Part shown: one piece after another, positions 23,984 to 35,400 of the stretch | Layout of the letters: every line of letters begins with the position of its first letter | Position numbering within the stretch: the stretch's first letter is position 1 | Source of the DNA: Galbula dea | Lineage: Eukaryota; Chordata; Aves; Piciformes; Galbulidae | Direction: 5' to 3' | DNA length: 64,000 bases | Assembly: GCA_013399015.1 (NCBI GenBank) | Contig: VWZX01008461.1 | Span: 848,926-912,925, forward strand | Program-made: the position numbers and the translations under genes | The notes under the pieces: generated by a model | Databases searched by the model: none | Told to the model about the DNA's origin: nothing | The model's input: the letters and a program-made list of their open reading frames with translations, nothing else

Positions 23984-25885
23984 ACCCATAAGGTTAAGAA
24001 TCTGACCAAAACCGAGGCACATATCTCACTGCATTGCCAGTGCAGAGCACTTTCTTGTTTATGGCCAACTGCAACAAATACCCAGAACATGTTCAAATAT
24101 GTTCACTGCAGTTTGTTTTATCTCTTCCCTTCTTTGAACCTCACAGAGAATTAATAAAATGATTCAATGACACATACATCATACTTCTTCACAATGCCAT
24201 AATAGTGTTTTCTTCTGACTGAAAAAATGTTTAATGTTGGATCCTCCTAAAACCCACACAGTGACACATCAGGATTTTCTGAAGACCTGAGGTCCACATC
24301 TGGGATGTTAGACACAATGAAAGGTGCTGCCAACTCTGCTGGCACACTCATCCAAGCCTGTAACTTCCTTCCCACAGCCTATCTCAACACCTCCTAATTC
24401 TCTGAGAGTGAACCAAAAGCCAAGCCACAAGCTTGACAAGAAGTACAAAGATCTGCCCCACTGGCCTGTGGGACAGAGATGGTCTCTTGGGCTAAAGTGC
24501 TCTGCCAGTGCTCCAGGTAACACTGGGAAGAGCAGAGGACCAAAACTGCTGTACCAGTGTGGAAACCAAATGCAGCCACGGCTGCATCTCCAGAGTTGTG
24601 GAGCTCTGGCCTTCAAGCTCTCAAAGGACAAGGAGGTCTGTGCAGGTGTCTGGAGGTCCTGACGTAGGTGTCCAGCCAGGGCTAGACATGCTGCTCATGA
24701 AACGGAGGATGGACAGGATCCAGAATGGATGAATTAGGCCCCTTACTTAAAGCAGTGCTTCATGTTGTACTTCTCTTCCCTCTGCCTCTGTTATCAGCTC
24801 CCACCAGCCTGCAGGGGTGGAGATTTCTGAGCGTGTTCAACCTTAGCAGATGCCATGGAGTAAACAGCTACTGAGCAGTATTAGCTCTTCTGCTTGCTGA
24901 TTCAGCGTGAACAAGTGTTCATCCTCACATTTAGGCAATACCTGAATACCTTGAAAACAGAGTAGTTAAAGAACTTTCTGGAAAATAAAATTACTATCCC
25001 CCTTTTGTGCATGAAGACTCAAGGCACAGAAGAGCCAAAGGCCCCATTTAGGTATGTAATATGCATGTAGGCATCCAGTGGAACAGCTCTGAGGTTCAAG
25101 GTCCAAGATTAAAGTATCCCATCCTTCTTCTACTCCCACTTCCACTATCAATGGGACAAATAACAGTTTTATGTGAACTTTTTGAAGGAAAATCAGTCAT
25201 TTTTCAATCCACTAATATTTTTCATTTGAGAAGGGAGGAAAAGAAAGATGCAACTTTACAGATTTAGTGTGGTTCAGTGACGCCAGTACAGCATGAGATA
25301 CATGTCCATGTGGAAAGCATAGGTTGCTGCTTCCAGCCCTTGGCTAACCAGACAGAAATCCTACACCACTACAGGGCTTATGACCATTTGTGGTTTGTAA
25401 TTTTAGGGTTTTAGATGTCTTTGGAACCACTTAGAAGTAGATAAAAATTCTACTTGAAAGCAGCATGGTCCCCCGATGTACTCACACAGATCTCCTCCTC
25501 CCCACACTAACACCACTCCCCATCCTGCCATAGATTATCACCATCAAGCTTTACAAACTCAGAGTAAATGGAGATTATTTTCATACAGATAGAAACTATG
25601 GGATTGTGATGTATGCCATCAGGAGAAGAATGACAAGAGAGAAACTATTGTGCACTTGCTTTTGCCTACAGCCATACCAAAAACTAGACAACACTGAAAA
25701 AGGTTCTCTCAGATCCCTTTTTTCTCCTAACATGGTAAGTGAATGTCTGCTCTACACTGGCCACCAACAATTCTTCCCATATGGTGGAAAGGAGAATTGT
25801 AACCTGAAAGAGACATTGGTCAGAGGGAACAGCATTACAAAATCTGGGCAGGGGACTGAACTGCAAGTATCGTGCTGTGTTTCCA
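23984..25885. other. Unique non-coding DNA
   Basis: No gene recognised. Overlapping open frames of about 110 codons lie on both strands at 24308-24662, but neither has a recognisable motif. The two-strand openness reflects few TA-containing stop triplets in a locally GC-richer patch. Confidence 0.5.
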
Positions 25886-25988
25886 GCTTTGCTGCTGTGT
25901 GGTGTGACTGTGAGCAAGGCACTTCTATTTAATGCTTATAAATTGCTAAAAGATCTTCAGATGGAAAGGGCCACTACAAATGAAAAGT
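25886..25988 (+). repeat. MIR/CORE-SINE-like element with LINE2-type tail
   Basis: 'gctgtgtggtgtgactgtga' followed by 'gcaaggcactt' resembles the MIR core region around 'ctgtgtgaccttgggcaagt'. About 30 bp later, 'aaaagatcttcagatggaaa' and then a ggccactacaaatg-like stretch resemble the conserved 3' tail shared by CORE-SINEs and L2/CR1-like LINEs (gagatcttcagatg...gcgctatataaatg). The order and spacing fit a short ancient SINE. Divergence is high. Confidence 0.45.
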
Positions 25989-26299
25989 TGGCCAGCAGTT
26001 TTACTGACCAGTCTGACCTGTAAGTGGAGAGAGCTCACTCTGCATCAGCTACTTCATTGTTTGCTAGTATTTACACCAACTGCATGCTACAGAATAGAGC
26101 TTCAGAGAGCAAAGAAATGCTCAGATAAATAAATAGCTCTTCACAGCAGCAAAAATAAATTAATTGGAAAAAAAAATACTGTTGATATTTGAATGAATAA
26201 GATTGATGCAGAATAGCTCCACAGAAAAAGGGCACCGTTGCTTTAAATTCAGTGCCAACACCCAGGTTGCCAGCAATTGATGCCACTAACTCATTTTTG
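25989..26299. other. Unique non-coding DNA
   Basis: AT-rich with an A run at about 26168-26176; nothing else seen. Confidence 0.5.
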
Positions 26300-26760
26300 C
26301 ACTTTAATGTTAAATTTCTTATGGGACCACATCACCTAATTAGAGGAATTGATAACTGCACTGTTCCATAATGAGGCCAATACATTTCAAAGTCATTAAA
26401 GATAACCAAGGCAATAAGTCTGTGTTTAAGCGGCGCTTCCTTAGATTTCACAGCCTGCATGTCACTAGCATAGGAAAAAGCAATCCCTGCCTAGTCAACT
26501 GTAAATGCTAGGTTATTGGAATCTTTAAAACAGGCAGCAAGGAGAAAATTACATGGCCAAATCTCCTTTTTCCAGTTAATGAAGAATTAAGACTCCCATT
26601 TACCATATTAGAAGGTTCATCAGAGGTCTCTACTCTCCATAGCTTGTGTTTGACAGCAGTGTCAATTTATCTGAGTCAGAACGCACAAGTGCATGACAGT
26701 ACGTCATTCATAACTGTCACATCTACTTATCTCCTTCATTGTCACACTGCTAACGAAATT
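26300..26760. promoter_or_regulatory. Conserved-element-like block (putative enhancer)
   Basis: AT-rich DNA with repeated ATTA/TAAT cores ('cacctaattagaggaatt', 'ctgtttccat'-like stretches, 'ccagttaatgaagaattaag') and retained CpGs at about 26431-26435 (agcggcgct) and in 'cagtacgtcattc'. It is transposon-free and has no coding potential. An inference from composition only. Confidence 0.3.
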
Positions 26761-28029
26761 CAGGCCATGGTTTTCTGATCATGGCCTCTTAAAGGGAAAA
26801 GGATCTCCTCACCTCATCACAGCAAACTGACCGAATCGTGGCTCTCAAACTAGTGTGCTAACAAATGGCCACGCAGTTATAGTAAGGATAGATCATATAA
26901 CCTTGTACAACCAGGGAATGAAAAAAGAGCATTTCCCAAAGGCAGGCTTTCAGCAAGACTGTCCCTGGCTTTAGAAGAAAAAGACATTAGGTTTTGGTTG
27001 TAATTACTAGAGAGATGGATTTATTTGATATTCCACCTCATGTCTGTAAGAGCTGTTCAGCTACATTTAGCATCTAAGTAAGAGAAGTAGAGTGACTTTA
27101 TTGAAAGTCAACGGTCAGACTTCTGTGGGCTTCAAAAGCACAGGATAGATTTCTAGAACTGCAATAGATGAAGAATTCCATTAAATTAACATTACAGAAT
27201 TTGTTATCTTGGTTAAGGAGGAATGCAAGTGGTCTATCAAAACTGTCTCAAAAGATCTTCTCCTAGAAGAACATGGACATGCCAAAGAAGGACAGAAATT
27301 CTTTTCTACAATCAAAGAAGCATCACAATGAAATAAAAATAAATAGAAAGTTTAGGAGTAACTGAAAAGGTAAGTTAATATTCATGGAAGACAAAGAAAC
27401 AGAATCTCCTAAGAAAACAAATGGAACAAAGTAGCATTTAGAGGAAGGGCTATGACTGAAAATGCCAAATGTCTGCATAAATATTATGAATGTACACAGC
27501 TGTATTGTAAAGTCAGAATGCAAGGAACAAGCACATTTTAAGGAAGAAGTTTCCAGACTTGTGTCATCTTCCTTCTCCTCCCCCTCCAATAAACATGCAT
27601 CTTTCCTCCAATTCCATCTGCTCACACATCCTAGGGACTTAGCCTCATCTAAGGAGAGCAGTTCCTGCCTTTAACCCTTTTTTCTCCAAATACATCTTTC
27701 CAGAACATTTTAGATACAAATGTCCTGATAAACTCAAGTGTCCCCCGTAACTGCCTATCCCCTTCTATTTTCCTTGCTCCTGGGTGGTGATGAGATGTAA
27801 TCCACAGGCCAGTATCCTCAACTGAGGAAACTAAAAAGCCTTCCCAGTGCTCTGCCCTTTAGGTCCCTCAAAGTCTTCTGAAGCATAGAGGACAATGATG
27901 CTCAGGAATTTTTCCTCTGAATTAGAGTCAAAAGCACAACCCTTTCCTACTCTTCAATGACACATCTATAGGAAAAAGATCCCCCCAAACTTCCTAAGAT
28001 TTATAGGACAGTATGATTTATCAGAGAAA
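26761..28029. other. Unique non-coding DNA
   Basis: No gene or repeat recognised. Confidence 0.5.
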
Positions 28030-28290
28030 AATAATTATCTGCCTCAAAGCGCAGAGGTGAAGCAGACATCGTTCCGTATGTGGAACATGGCTGCTGGGGG
28101 TTGTCAGCATGGAAACCAGGTTGTAGTCAGCACCAGAAGGAAGCACTGACCTTTGTTTAAGGGCAAACACATGAGCTAGTCTATTCTGAAGAAAGCCATT
28201 TTCCCCAACGAGAGATTCTAAAATACAAGTGGAAAGGAAAATGGATTCGCGCCGCAACATCAGTTTTCAGGAACCTAACACAGCAGGTTT
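28030..28290. promoter_or_regulatory. Conserved-element-like block (putative)
   Basis: CpG-retaining stretch (aaagcgcag, catcgttccgt, caacgagag, gattcgcgccgc) with balanced base composition, free of transposons. On the reverse strand an open frame of 79 codons crosses it but has no motif. Its composition resembles a conserved regulatory element rather than neutral DNA, where CpG decays. Confidence 0.3.
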
Positions 28291-28899
28291 CAGGTGCTGG
28301 GGAATGAAAGAACTGGAGACATTTGTGAAAAGACTGGTGGTATAAAATTGAGAAGTAGTTTCTCTTTCAAGAAAACTTTTCTTTCACAATATTTCTTGAG
28401 AGTATTGTTTTGAGGTTAGGTTGTCGGGGTTTTTTTTGCACTAGAGCTAACATAATAGAGCAGGAGGAAAATAGTGCCCAATTGGATCAAATTACTGGTG
28501 AAACAATGCAAGTGAAGGTGCATTTAGGTCTGCAGTTCTGAAAACTTGAAGAACTAAAATAAATTGCATGACCCCCTGGTAACTTCCACTAGAACTTATG
28601 GGTACAAATTGTTTGCCTCAAGCTGGGTGAAATATACATTCAAATTCAGGCTCTTGAAGGAAATTATTAAGTAGAGCCATATTAGCTTTCTCTGAAGCAT
28701 ACTCGTTTTCTATATTGCCACTGTATAGACCAATTATGTTACCTTTCCATGCTGAGAAATGATTGTTCTGCTAACACAGTTCTGGTAAAAATCAAAAGCA
28801 CTACATTTTTAACCTTGGGGGATTTTTGTTATTGCTGCTCCCTTGCCAGTTCCTTCAAATGGAAAACATCTTCCATTAATCTAAATGCAAAATTTGTTC
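28291..28899. other. Unique non-coding DNA
   Basis: No gene or repeat recognised; a T run preceded by CGGGG lies near 28425-28438. Confidence 0.5.
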
Positions 28900-30110
28900 A
28901 GCTTTCGAAAGTTACTTGAAAAATGTTAAGCACAAAGCAATAAACTTTTTATGCTCTTAAGACCACTAATGCTTTGAGCTTCATATTCATTTTGAAGAAA
29001 TGAACATTTTATGGTTCACAGAGGAATAGCTACATGAATAATATCTGAGATTATAATGCATCTAGCAGAAAAAGATTAAGTTTATGTAAACTATTTAATC
29101 AGACGTGAAATTTTCTCTAGAGGATAAAAAATTCTGACCTTATTTAAGTTTATTCTAAAAAATACCAATATCACATTTCCACCAAGGGAACCCACTGATT
29201 CCCCTATTCATGTTGTATAAATATTCATAGAATCAAGGGCTAACTGGATACCACAGCCCCTAGGAAGCAAAAGTAACTTTAGAGATGTACCACAACTGCA
29301 TGGTCTTCCCACAGAAAATATTTCATATCAAATGTGACTATAGCAGCAGGAAACAGGTTGCAAACCAAGAGTCCATTTTGGCCCTGATGGTCACTGACCA
29401 GCTCATCACAAGGGAGATTTTTTCAGCACAGAAGTTCCAATTCACACCAAAGTCCTATTTTCATCCATGATTTTTAGTATTTTTTCATCAGAGATCTGTT
29501 CTGTAACTGTCTTTTGCATCTTTAGCACTAGTGTCTAGTACAGAAGCTTGTTACACCCTCATATTGCAGTAATTCTTTCCCAGGTACTCTATCCCAAGAA
29601 GTGTCTGTCTAGAAATGTTTTGTAAATAATTAATTTATTAAAGAACTGCAAATGTGTGTATGCTTAAAATGCCCAATTGCAGTGCATTTTATATAAGCTG
29701 AAGTAATTCTAGGGTAGCCAAATGATTCGTACCCAGTTAAATTGTACCTGAATTTGGCCCTCATTTCTGCTGATATCCAAAGTAAAGCTCTTAAACTGTT
29801 TCAAACTAAATTAAGGAAAAAAAAATCTTGGCTTCTTAATTGTCAGCCCAGGTGCATTTAATCTCTTGAATTTCCTTAAAAAAACAGAAAATTAAGGAGC
29901 TTTTGTAAATACAGTACTTTATGATTCCGCTATGGGGTTTGTGTTCCATATTACACAGTAATGAAAAAGCCTCATGCAGAAGAATCCTGAAAAATCAATA
30001 GGCTGGATAAGAAATAGTAATGCAGCTTAAACAACAACATGATTATGAATAACCCATTTTCAAGCATTGTCACTTGGACGTGGTACGAGAACAAATGATG
30101 ACCAGGCTAT
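28900..30110. promoter_or_regulatory. Long AT-rich conserved-element-like region
   Basis: About 1.2 kb of AT-rich DNA dense in TAATTA, TTAATT and AAATTAAG cores (for example 29626-29640 'ataattaatttattaaa' and 29877-29898), with few other features and no transposons. Isolated CpGs (gattcgtaccc, gattccgctat, ggacgtggtacgag) occur within otherwise CpG-poor sequence. This resembles a cluster of homeodomain-rich enhancers. It is an inference that needs alignment. Confidence 0.3.
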
Positions 30111-31028
30111 AGGGAGTGTTTTAACCTATATTGGAAAGCACTTGGGTATAAACTGTCATATCCCTGTAACACACAATACCAAGCTGGTTTGGGAGCCTTT
30201 TGATCTTGAAGCAAATGTGAACTCCTGAAAATTCATCCTTTTCTTTATTCCAGCAAATCACCCACTCAAGTCAGGGGTAAACAGGAGATACTGTACACTC
30301 TCGGTCCTTACAGATACACATTACCACTGTACCCTGTGGAAGGCTTCCTTTTCCTTTCTCATAGTATTCAGTTCTCCCAACAAAGGACTCAATTATAAGT
30401 TCAGTATCAGCTCAAATGTTCACTCCCACTTTGGTGGCACCTTGGACTTCTCCCACAGGGAAAAGTAAAAAATACAAGTGGGTTCTCTTTCCTTGTGAGT
30501 CCTTCCTACCTTCTACGATGTTAAAGAGCTAATGGGTTATTTTCAGCAGGGAGACAGCACATCTCCCTTGGCAATCTCCTGGCAAGTGTAACTACTAAAA
30601 CCATGAGGTGTGGTAGGCTGATATATAGACCTCTGCCTTCAAAAGGTTTGCAGATTAATCCCTTGCTAAGAAGAGAAAGAAGTGGAGCTGTCTAAAAATT
30701 TTTGTTACATCAATAAGGGGAAAGATGAAGGAAAGGCAAAACTTCCTAGAAAGACACATCCACAAATGTGATTTTGAAGATTTTAAAAGCCAAAAGGTAG
30801 TGAACATATGGGGGGAGGTTACATATGTGGGGGAGGGTATAGAAGGGATAACAACAGTAAGATATTGTTCAAGAAACTTGCCATAAAATTTGATATATCA
30901 TTTGGATGTCATTTGAAATAATTTCCCATTTTATGACCCTACCAGAAAGCTCTGACCACCTACTCAAGTTGTATGAAAATGCAGCCATTTTGCTCTAGCT
31001 CCCAACTGTACAAAATGGCTACACAAGG
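30111..31028. other. Unique non-coding DNA
   Basis: No gene seen. At 30805-30835 an imperfect direct duplication of 'acatatgggggg' and 'acatatgtgggggaggg' makes a G-rich patch. Confidence 0.5.
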
Positions 31029-31045
31029 TGGCATCTGCCACAGAA

Positions 31046-31252
31046 TGATTGGTATTAGGCATAACTCATTATTCTGACAAGAATCTGGCATCCAAGCAAG
31101 CGATCTGGCATGAGAAGCGATGAGATAAGGATTTGGCATAACCGCTGATAGGATATGAATTAAGCTCAGTGTCAACACAACTCACATGGTTTCCTCTCCA
31201 TGGACATGCCAAATCCTTGACATAATAATGAGTTATGCATGATGCCAATCAC
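31046..31252. repeat. Inverted repeat with about 50-bp arms, MITE-like
   Basis: The left arm 31046-31094 and right arm 31201-31252 are reverse complements over about 49 positions with roughly eight differences, including a long shared block (gcataactcattatt) and 'aatctggcat' against 'atgccaaatcc'. The spacer is about 106 bp and contains two extra copies of the arm's inner motif at 31103-31111 (atctggcat) and 31131-31139 (atttggcat). No flanking target-site duplication is obvious and no transposase is present. It could be a decayed non-autonomous DNA transposon, or a local inverted duplication. Confidence 0.6.
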
Positions 31253-31539
31253 TGATTGTCAGTTCAATTGCACATATCTTTTCTGATGCCATCAAACTGC
31301 AGGGGGATACAAAGTTGAGAAAAAACTTTGCTATGAGGTTTGGGTGAGGGTGATGGGAGTGAGAGCATACATGGAAGATGAAGCCTGCTCCCCATCACCC
31401 CTTGCAGGCCCACAGGAAGTAGGAGAACAACTGTACAGCCATGGGGGACAGAGTCACACTGCAATGCTGAGAGTGATGCACATCCAAATCTAATGAAACA
31501 AATTGCCAGACAAAATGATCCAGCCGAAGCCTGACAACT
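31253..31539. other. Unique non-coding DNA
   Basis: No gene or repeat recognised. Confidence 0.45.
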
Positions 31540-32412
31540 GTCTTGTTACGTTAGAAACCCAGAATAAACACCCCTTTTACTCAAAAATGCTCAGCTTTGT
31601 GTTTCATCCTGTGCATGTGAGTAGCCCCTACCATGTGGAATGAAACGTTCCTAGCAGTGGAGTGAACCGAAACCACATACACTGGCAGCAGGGAAGGGAA
31701 AGATTATCCCTTCCTGGCACCCTCTGTGGGAGGAAGGAGCAGGCAGGAAGCTTTTCTGTCAGCCATAACACACCTTGGCCCTACAACACATCTCCTCTGC
31801 CCTACAAGGGCCTTCCACCCCAACACCTCCTCACCTGCAGCAGCTAACACCTCACCCTTCTGTCACAATCTACAAACTAAACACAAAATGAAACCTGCTG
31901 CCCTTCCCACAGGTCTCCCCAGAGCCCAAAGGCTCTCCTCCCCTTCCCTCTCTCCCATCAGGCAGGAACACTGCTGTCTCCCATGACCTCCGATGGGAGT
32001 GCTCTCCCCAGCCAGTTGGGCTGGGAGCCTCCCCTCTCACTGCAGGCCTCCCAGTACCTCAGCTGAGCTCCCCACCCCAAACACCGCCCCCCAGTCACCC
32101 CTCATCCTCATCCCCACAGCCCTTCTTAAGAGTCAGCACTGGCAGCAGAGTTTTCTCCTCCAGCCTCACCACCTGTCCTATCCAAACAACAGGAAGCCAC
32201 AGGTCTCAGACAGGGCCCATACGTTAATCTTCCCAGACTTTAAAGCAGCAGCAACAAATTTAACCTGCAAAAGTCAATTAGAATCTTTTGATTTACCTCC
32301 TCTGTCTCCTTCAAAACCCTGTAAGGCTAGTTTTCTTCACCATGTGTTGAAGTCCCATCCTGATGCTAGCAGCGATTTCTGCTTTTGCCAACACCCGAAG
32401 CAGGGACCCTGA
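31540..32412. other. C-rich, G-poor strand-asymmetric region
   Basis: The plus strand is unusually C-rich and G-poor between about 31780 and 32200, with many CCC, CTCC and CACC runs and very few CpGs, so it is not a CpG island. This skew removes stops and opens overlapping frames (for example 31993-32412, 139 codons, rich in Pro, Ser and Leu) that have no recognisable domain. An AATAAA at 31563 stands near the left edge. No function is assigned. Confidence 0.45.
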
Positions 32413-35400
32413 AAAACTGCCACCAGCACTGTCAGAGACAGCACTCAGAGGACGTACATGCCTGCCTTTCTATACTATAGCCTAGAACTCTGCACAAAAG
32501 GACAGGGAAAGGCTGATGGTTGCCTCAGAACAAAATTAAATGGTAGAAAAATCCAGACTCTGTGGATAGCAAGCTGGGCTATACTTCATCTTGTTATGTC
32601 CATAACACAGTGACCTAAACTAAACAATAGTAGGTAGAAATGCTTCTTAATATCTGAGGTTGCTTCCAAATTTATTAAAGACAAACAAATACAAAAATCC
32701 CCTCAATAACAAAATATCATGCCTAAATAAAATGCCAGGAAGCACTGCATGAAGGCCCAGACCTCACAGTCATTTACTCTTAATAGCTTATTTAACTCAG
32801 GAGTTTCGTGAAAGCAATTCCACACAGGTTGGGCTTTCCCTTACTTATTCTACTATAATTTACACAGGCAGGACAGTAAAAATGTACTATTTTTTATAAT
32901 TTGTTTTTAATGTCAGTGGAGGACTCCCAAATAATCTCTTCCTCTTTCCCATCTCCTCAAAAGATGTGTGCAGATGTTGAAAATGATTTTATCCGTTTTT
33001 GAAACTTTTAATTTGTACCTAGAAAGAAACACAACTCTCCAGAAGAGGAAAAAGTGGTGTAAGGTTCAGAAACTCAGAGGCAGACCATTTCTGCCTTAGA
33101 AAATACTCAGGTTTACCAGAAGCTTAAGTGAACCTAATCTTGTTATGAAAGGACTGCATGACTTGAACAATCCACAAAGGAAAATCGAGCCTCTTGTCTC
33201 TTCATTAAGTATTAAAGCTAACCCCAGGCTGACAGCGTTTGAAAGTCAAAAGCAACTGGTAACTATACTGCGACCTACAAGACCTGAGTTTGGTGGACTC
33301 AGCCCTTTCTCAATGGATCAGAGCTAGTGCATCACAAAAATTGCCACCAAATCCAGCAATCTCAGCCAAGAGGCCAAACGCTGGGCAGAGGCTGGTCCAT
33401 CCAGGACAGTCACCAGGGCACGGAACCGAGCCTGCGCATCCACTGCCAACTTTTCTGTGGACTTGTGTCCTCAGGACAATTGACACAGTGCCTTTTCTCA
33501 GTTAGCCAATCAAAGGGAAAAATAAACCAAGAACAACAGAAGAAAATAAAAAGAAGGGACAAACTTTTTCCTGATGACATTTCCTGGTGCTCTGCTTAGC
33601 ATTCCCTCTCCATCACTGCCCTCAGCGCAGCCCCTCCCGCATGCCCTTCCTTGACCTCTGCAGTTGTTATTGCTCAGCACAACTACAGCATCAACATTGT
33701 CAAACAATTTGGCAATGACACCGTGTCTCAGACAATGTTCTGCCACCACCAACAAGTAGTGAGTAACCTGTGCTGACAATGCATTACAGCCCTGCCATAA
33801 CCAATCAGTGTCTAACTGAAGCAAAATGGCAGCTAAATTACAACAGAATACATAACAGCATGTTTATTAAATTGGCATAGCAGTCCGCTAAACAAAACAA
33901 AACAGAAGCGAGGAGACTGGCAACGTGAGTCAGAGCTACAGAGCAGCAGTGATTTAAATGCTTTTATGTTAGAGGAGATTTGGCAAAAGATTGGGGTTTC
34001 ATTTTGGTTTTTAAGTTTCAATTAAAAGTACCCAGTAAAAAGAAAATTATTTAGTGGAAAATGACTGAGTACAAGGAAAACAAATTTTAAGAACTCTAAA
34101 TGGGGTAAACCATGGAGATTATAAAAAGGCTCCATTTGACCTGTCAACATGAGAAAGTCCCAGTGTTTGTATTAAAAGGGGGCAGTGGGGAAGACAACCT
34201 GCTGCTTAGGGAAGCTGTATATTTAATTTTAGTGCCTATAATGGCATAGCCCATGACTATAAGGTATTATTTAAGATCTATCATGCTATTTCCTTGGAGA
34301 ACCTCTCTCTACACTTTCACAGTATGCTGCAGTTTGCTAGTCTCTGTACAACTGGAGTACTGTTTACTGATTATTATTGAGTATGGGATAAAATTCACCT
34401 TCTCTGGACCAAGAAATATAAGCTTTATCTAAAGAGGAACAAGATCTTTCAAGTGCTGCTTGTCACCATATGATTCAATGAACGCTTTAAGAAAATGAAT
34501 ATAAAACAAAATATCCAAACACAGAGTCACAGTTTATTAACACAACATACTGCAAATCTAATTAAAAGTCAAACAGGCAATACCCTCATCAAAATCCAAA
34601 TGTTCTTTACAGAAACATCAAGGAAGAAGGGGCATACAGGGGACGATACCACAAAGGTAATCAGGATTCATCTTCTGGGACTCATACCCTATTACTCAAA
34701 GCTCATTATCAGTGCTCCATACAGTAAAGCAACATCTAGAGACCACATCATTAGCTTCCTACACAGGCATTACCCCATAGTTTGGAAAACTGTAACAAAA
34801 AGCCCCACCAATACACAAGAAAAATCACATTTTTCGAGCTGCATGTTGTAAGCCTACCAGAGTTTATAATAAGATGCTGTTAAACAAAATGCTATGAAAC
34901 AGCACCAAAACCTTGTAAAGATGGGACTGGCACTTTCAAAATATGATTGTAGCCTAGTAATGACTGTAGCCTGGCTATTAGAACTATTCCAACATCCAGA
35001 TTTTGTCTGTAAATACTTTAATAAAACAGTCACAGTTGCTTCCCTTCTCTCTTTTGGATTTGGACTGTCTGCTGATGAATCCCTCTGTCAACTGGCAAAA
35101 ACACATTTCATCAATTGGCTAAACATAACTGACTACTCTGAAACACATCAGGTAATTAGTTGAAGAAGACCAATTCTCTCTTCTCTACACTAGCTGTCCA
35201 CAAGAAGACAGGAAACTTCTAGCCTAGAGGGAGAGCAGACACAAAAACAGAAATGGTCTCCTTGAGTTTTACATGCTATATAGTACAGAAATATTCTCAG
35301 TCAAAAGAAGTTGAACAGTTACCACAATAATTCAAGGAAATATACAATACACTTCACATTAAAACACAGTTACAGAAACACAGGCTTCCAAAATTGTCAA

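Noticed and set aside
24308..24662. Open frames on both strands of about 110 codons
   Set aside because: Overlapping open frames on both strands point to base composition and not to coding; no motif recognised.
30970..31681. Possible solo or 5' LTR: TGTATG at 30970, AATAAA at 31563, CATACA at 31676-31681 followed by a Leu-type primer-site-like tggcagcaggg
   Set aside because: No matching second LTR, no target-site duplication (flanks differ), and no retroviral gene in the sequence after it. Six-base inverted ends occur by chance.
31993..32412. 139-codon open frame rich in Pro, Ser and Leu
   Set aside because: Explained by the C-rich strand skew, which removes stop codons. No domain, Kozak support or splice context.
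33510..33824. Minus-strand frame of 104 codons with a soluble-looking N-terminal part
   Set aside because: No recognised family and a hydrophobic low-complexity end derived from an A-rich stretch; likely chance.
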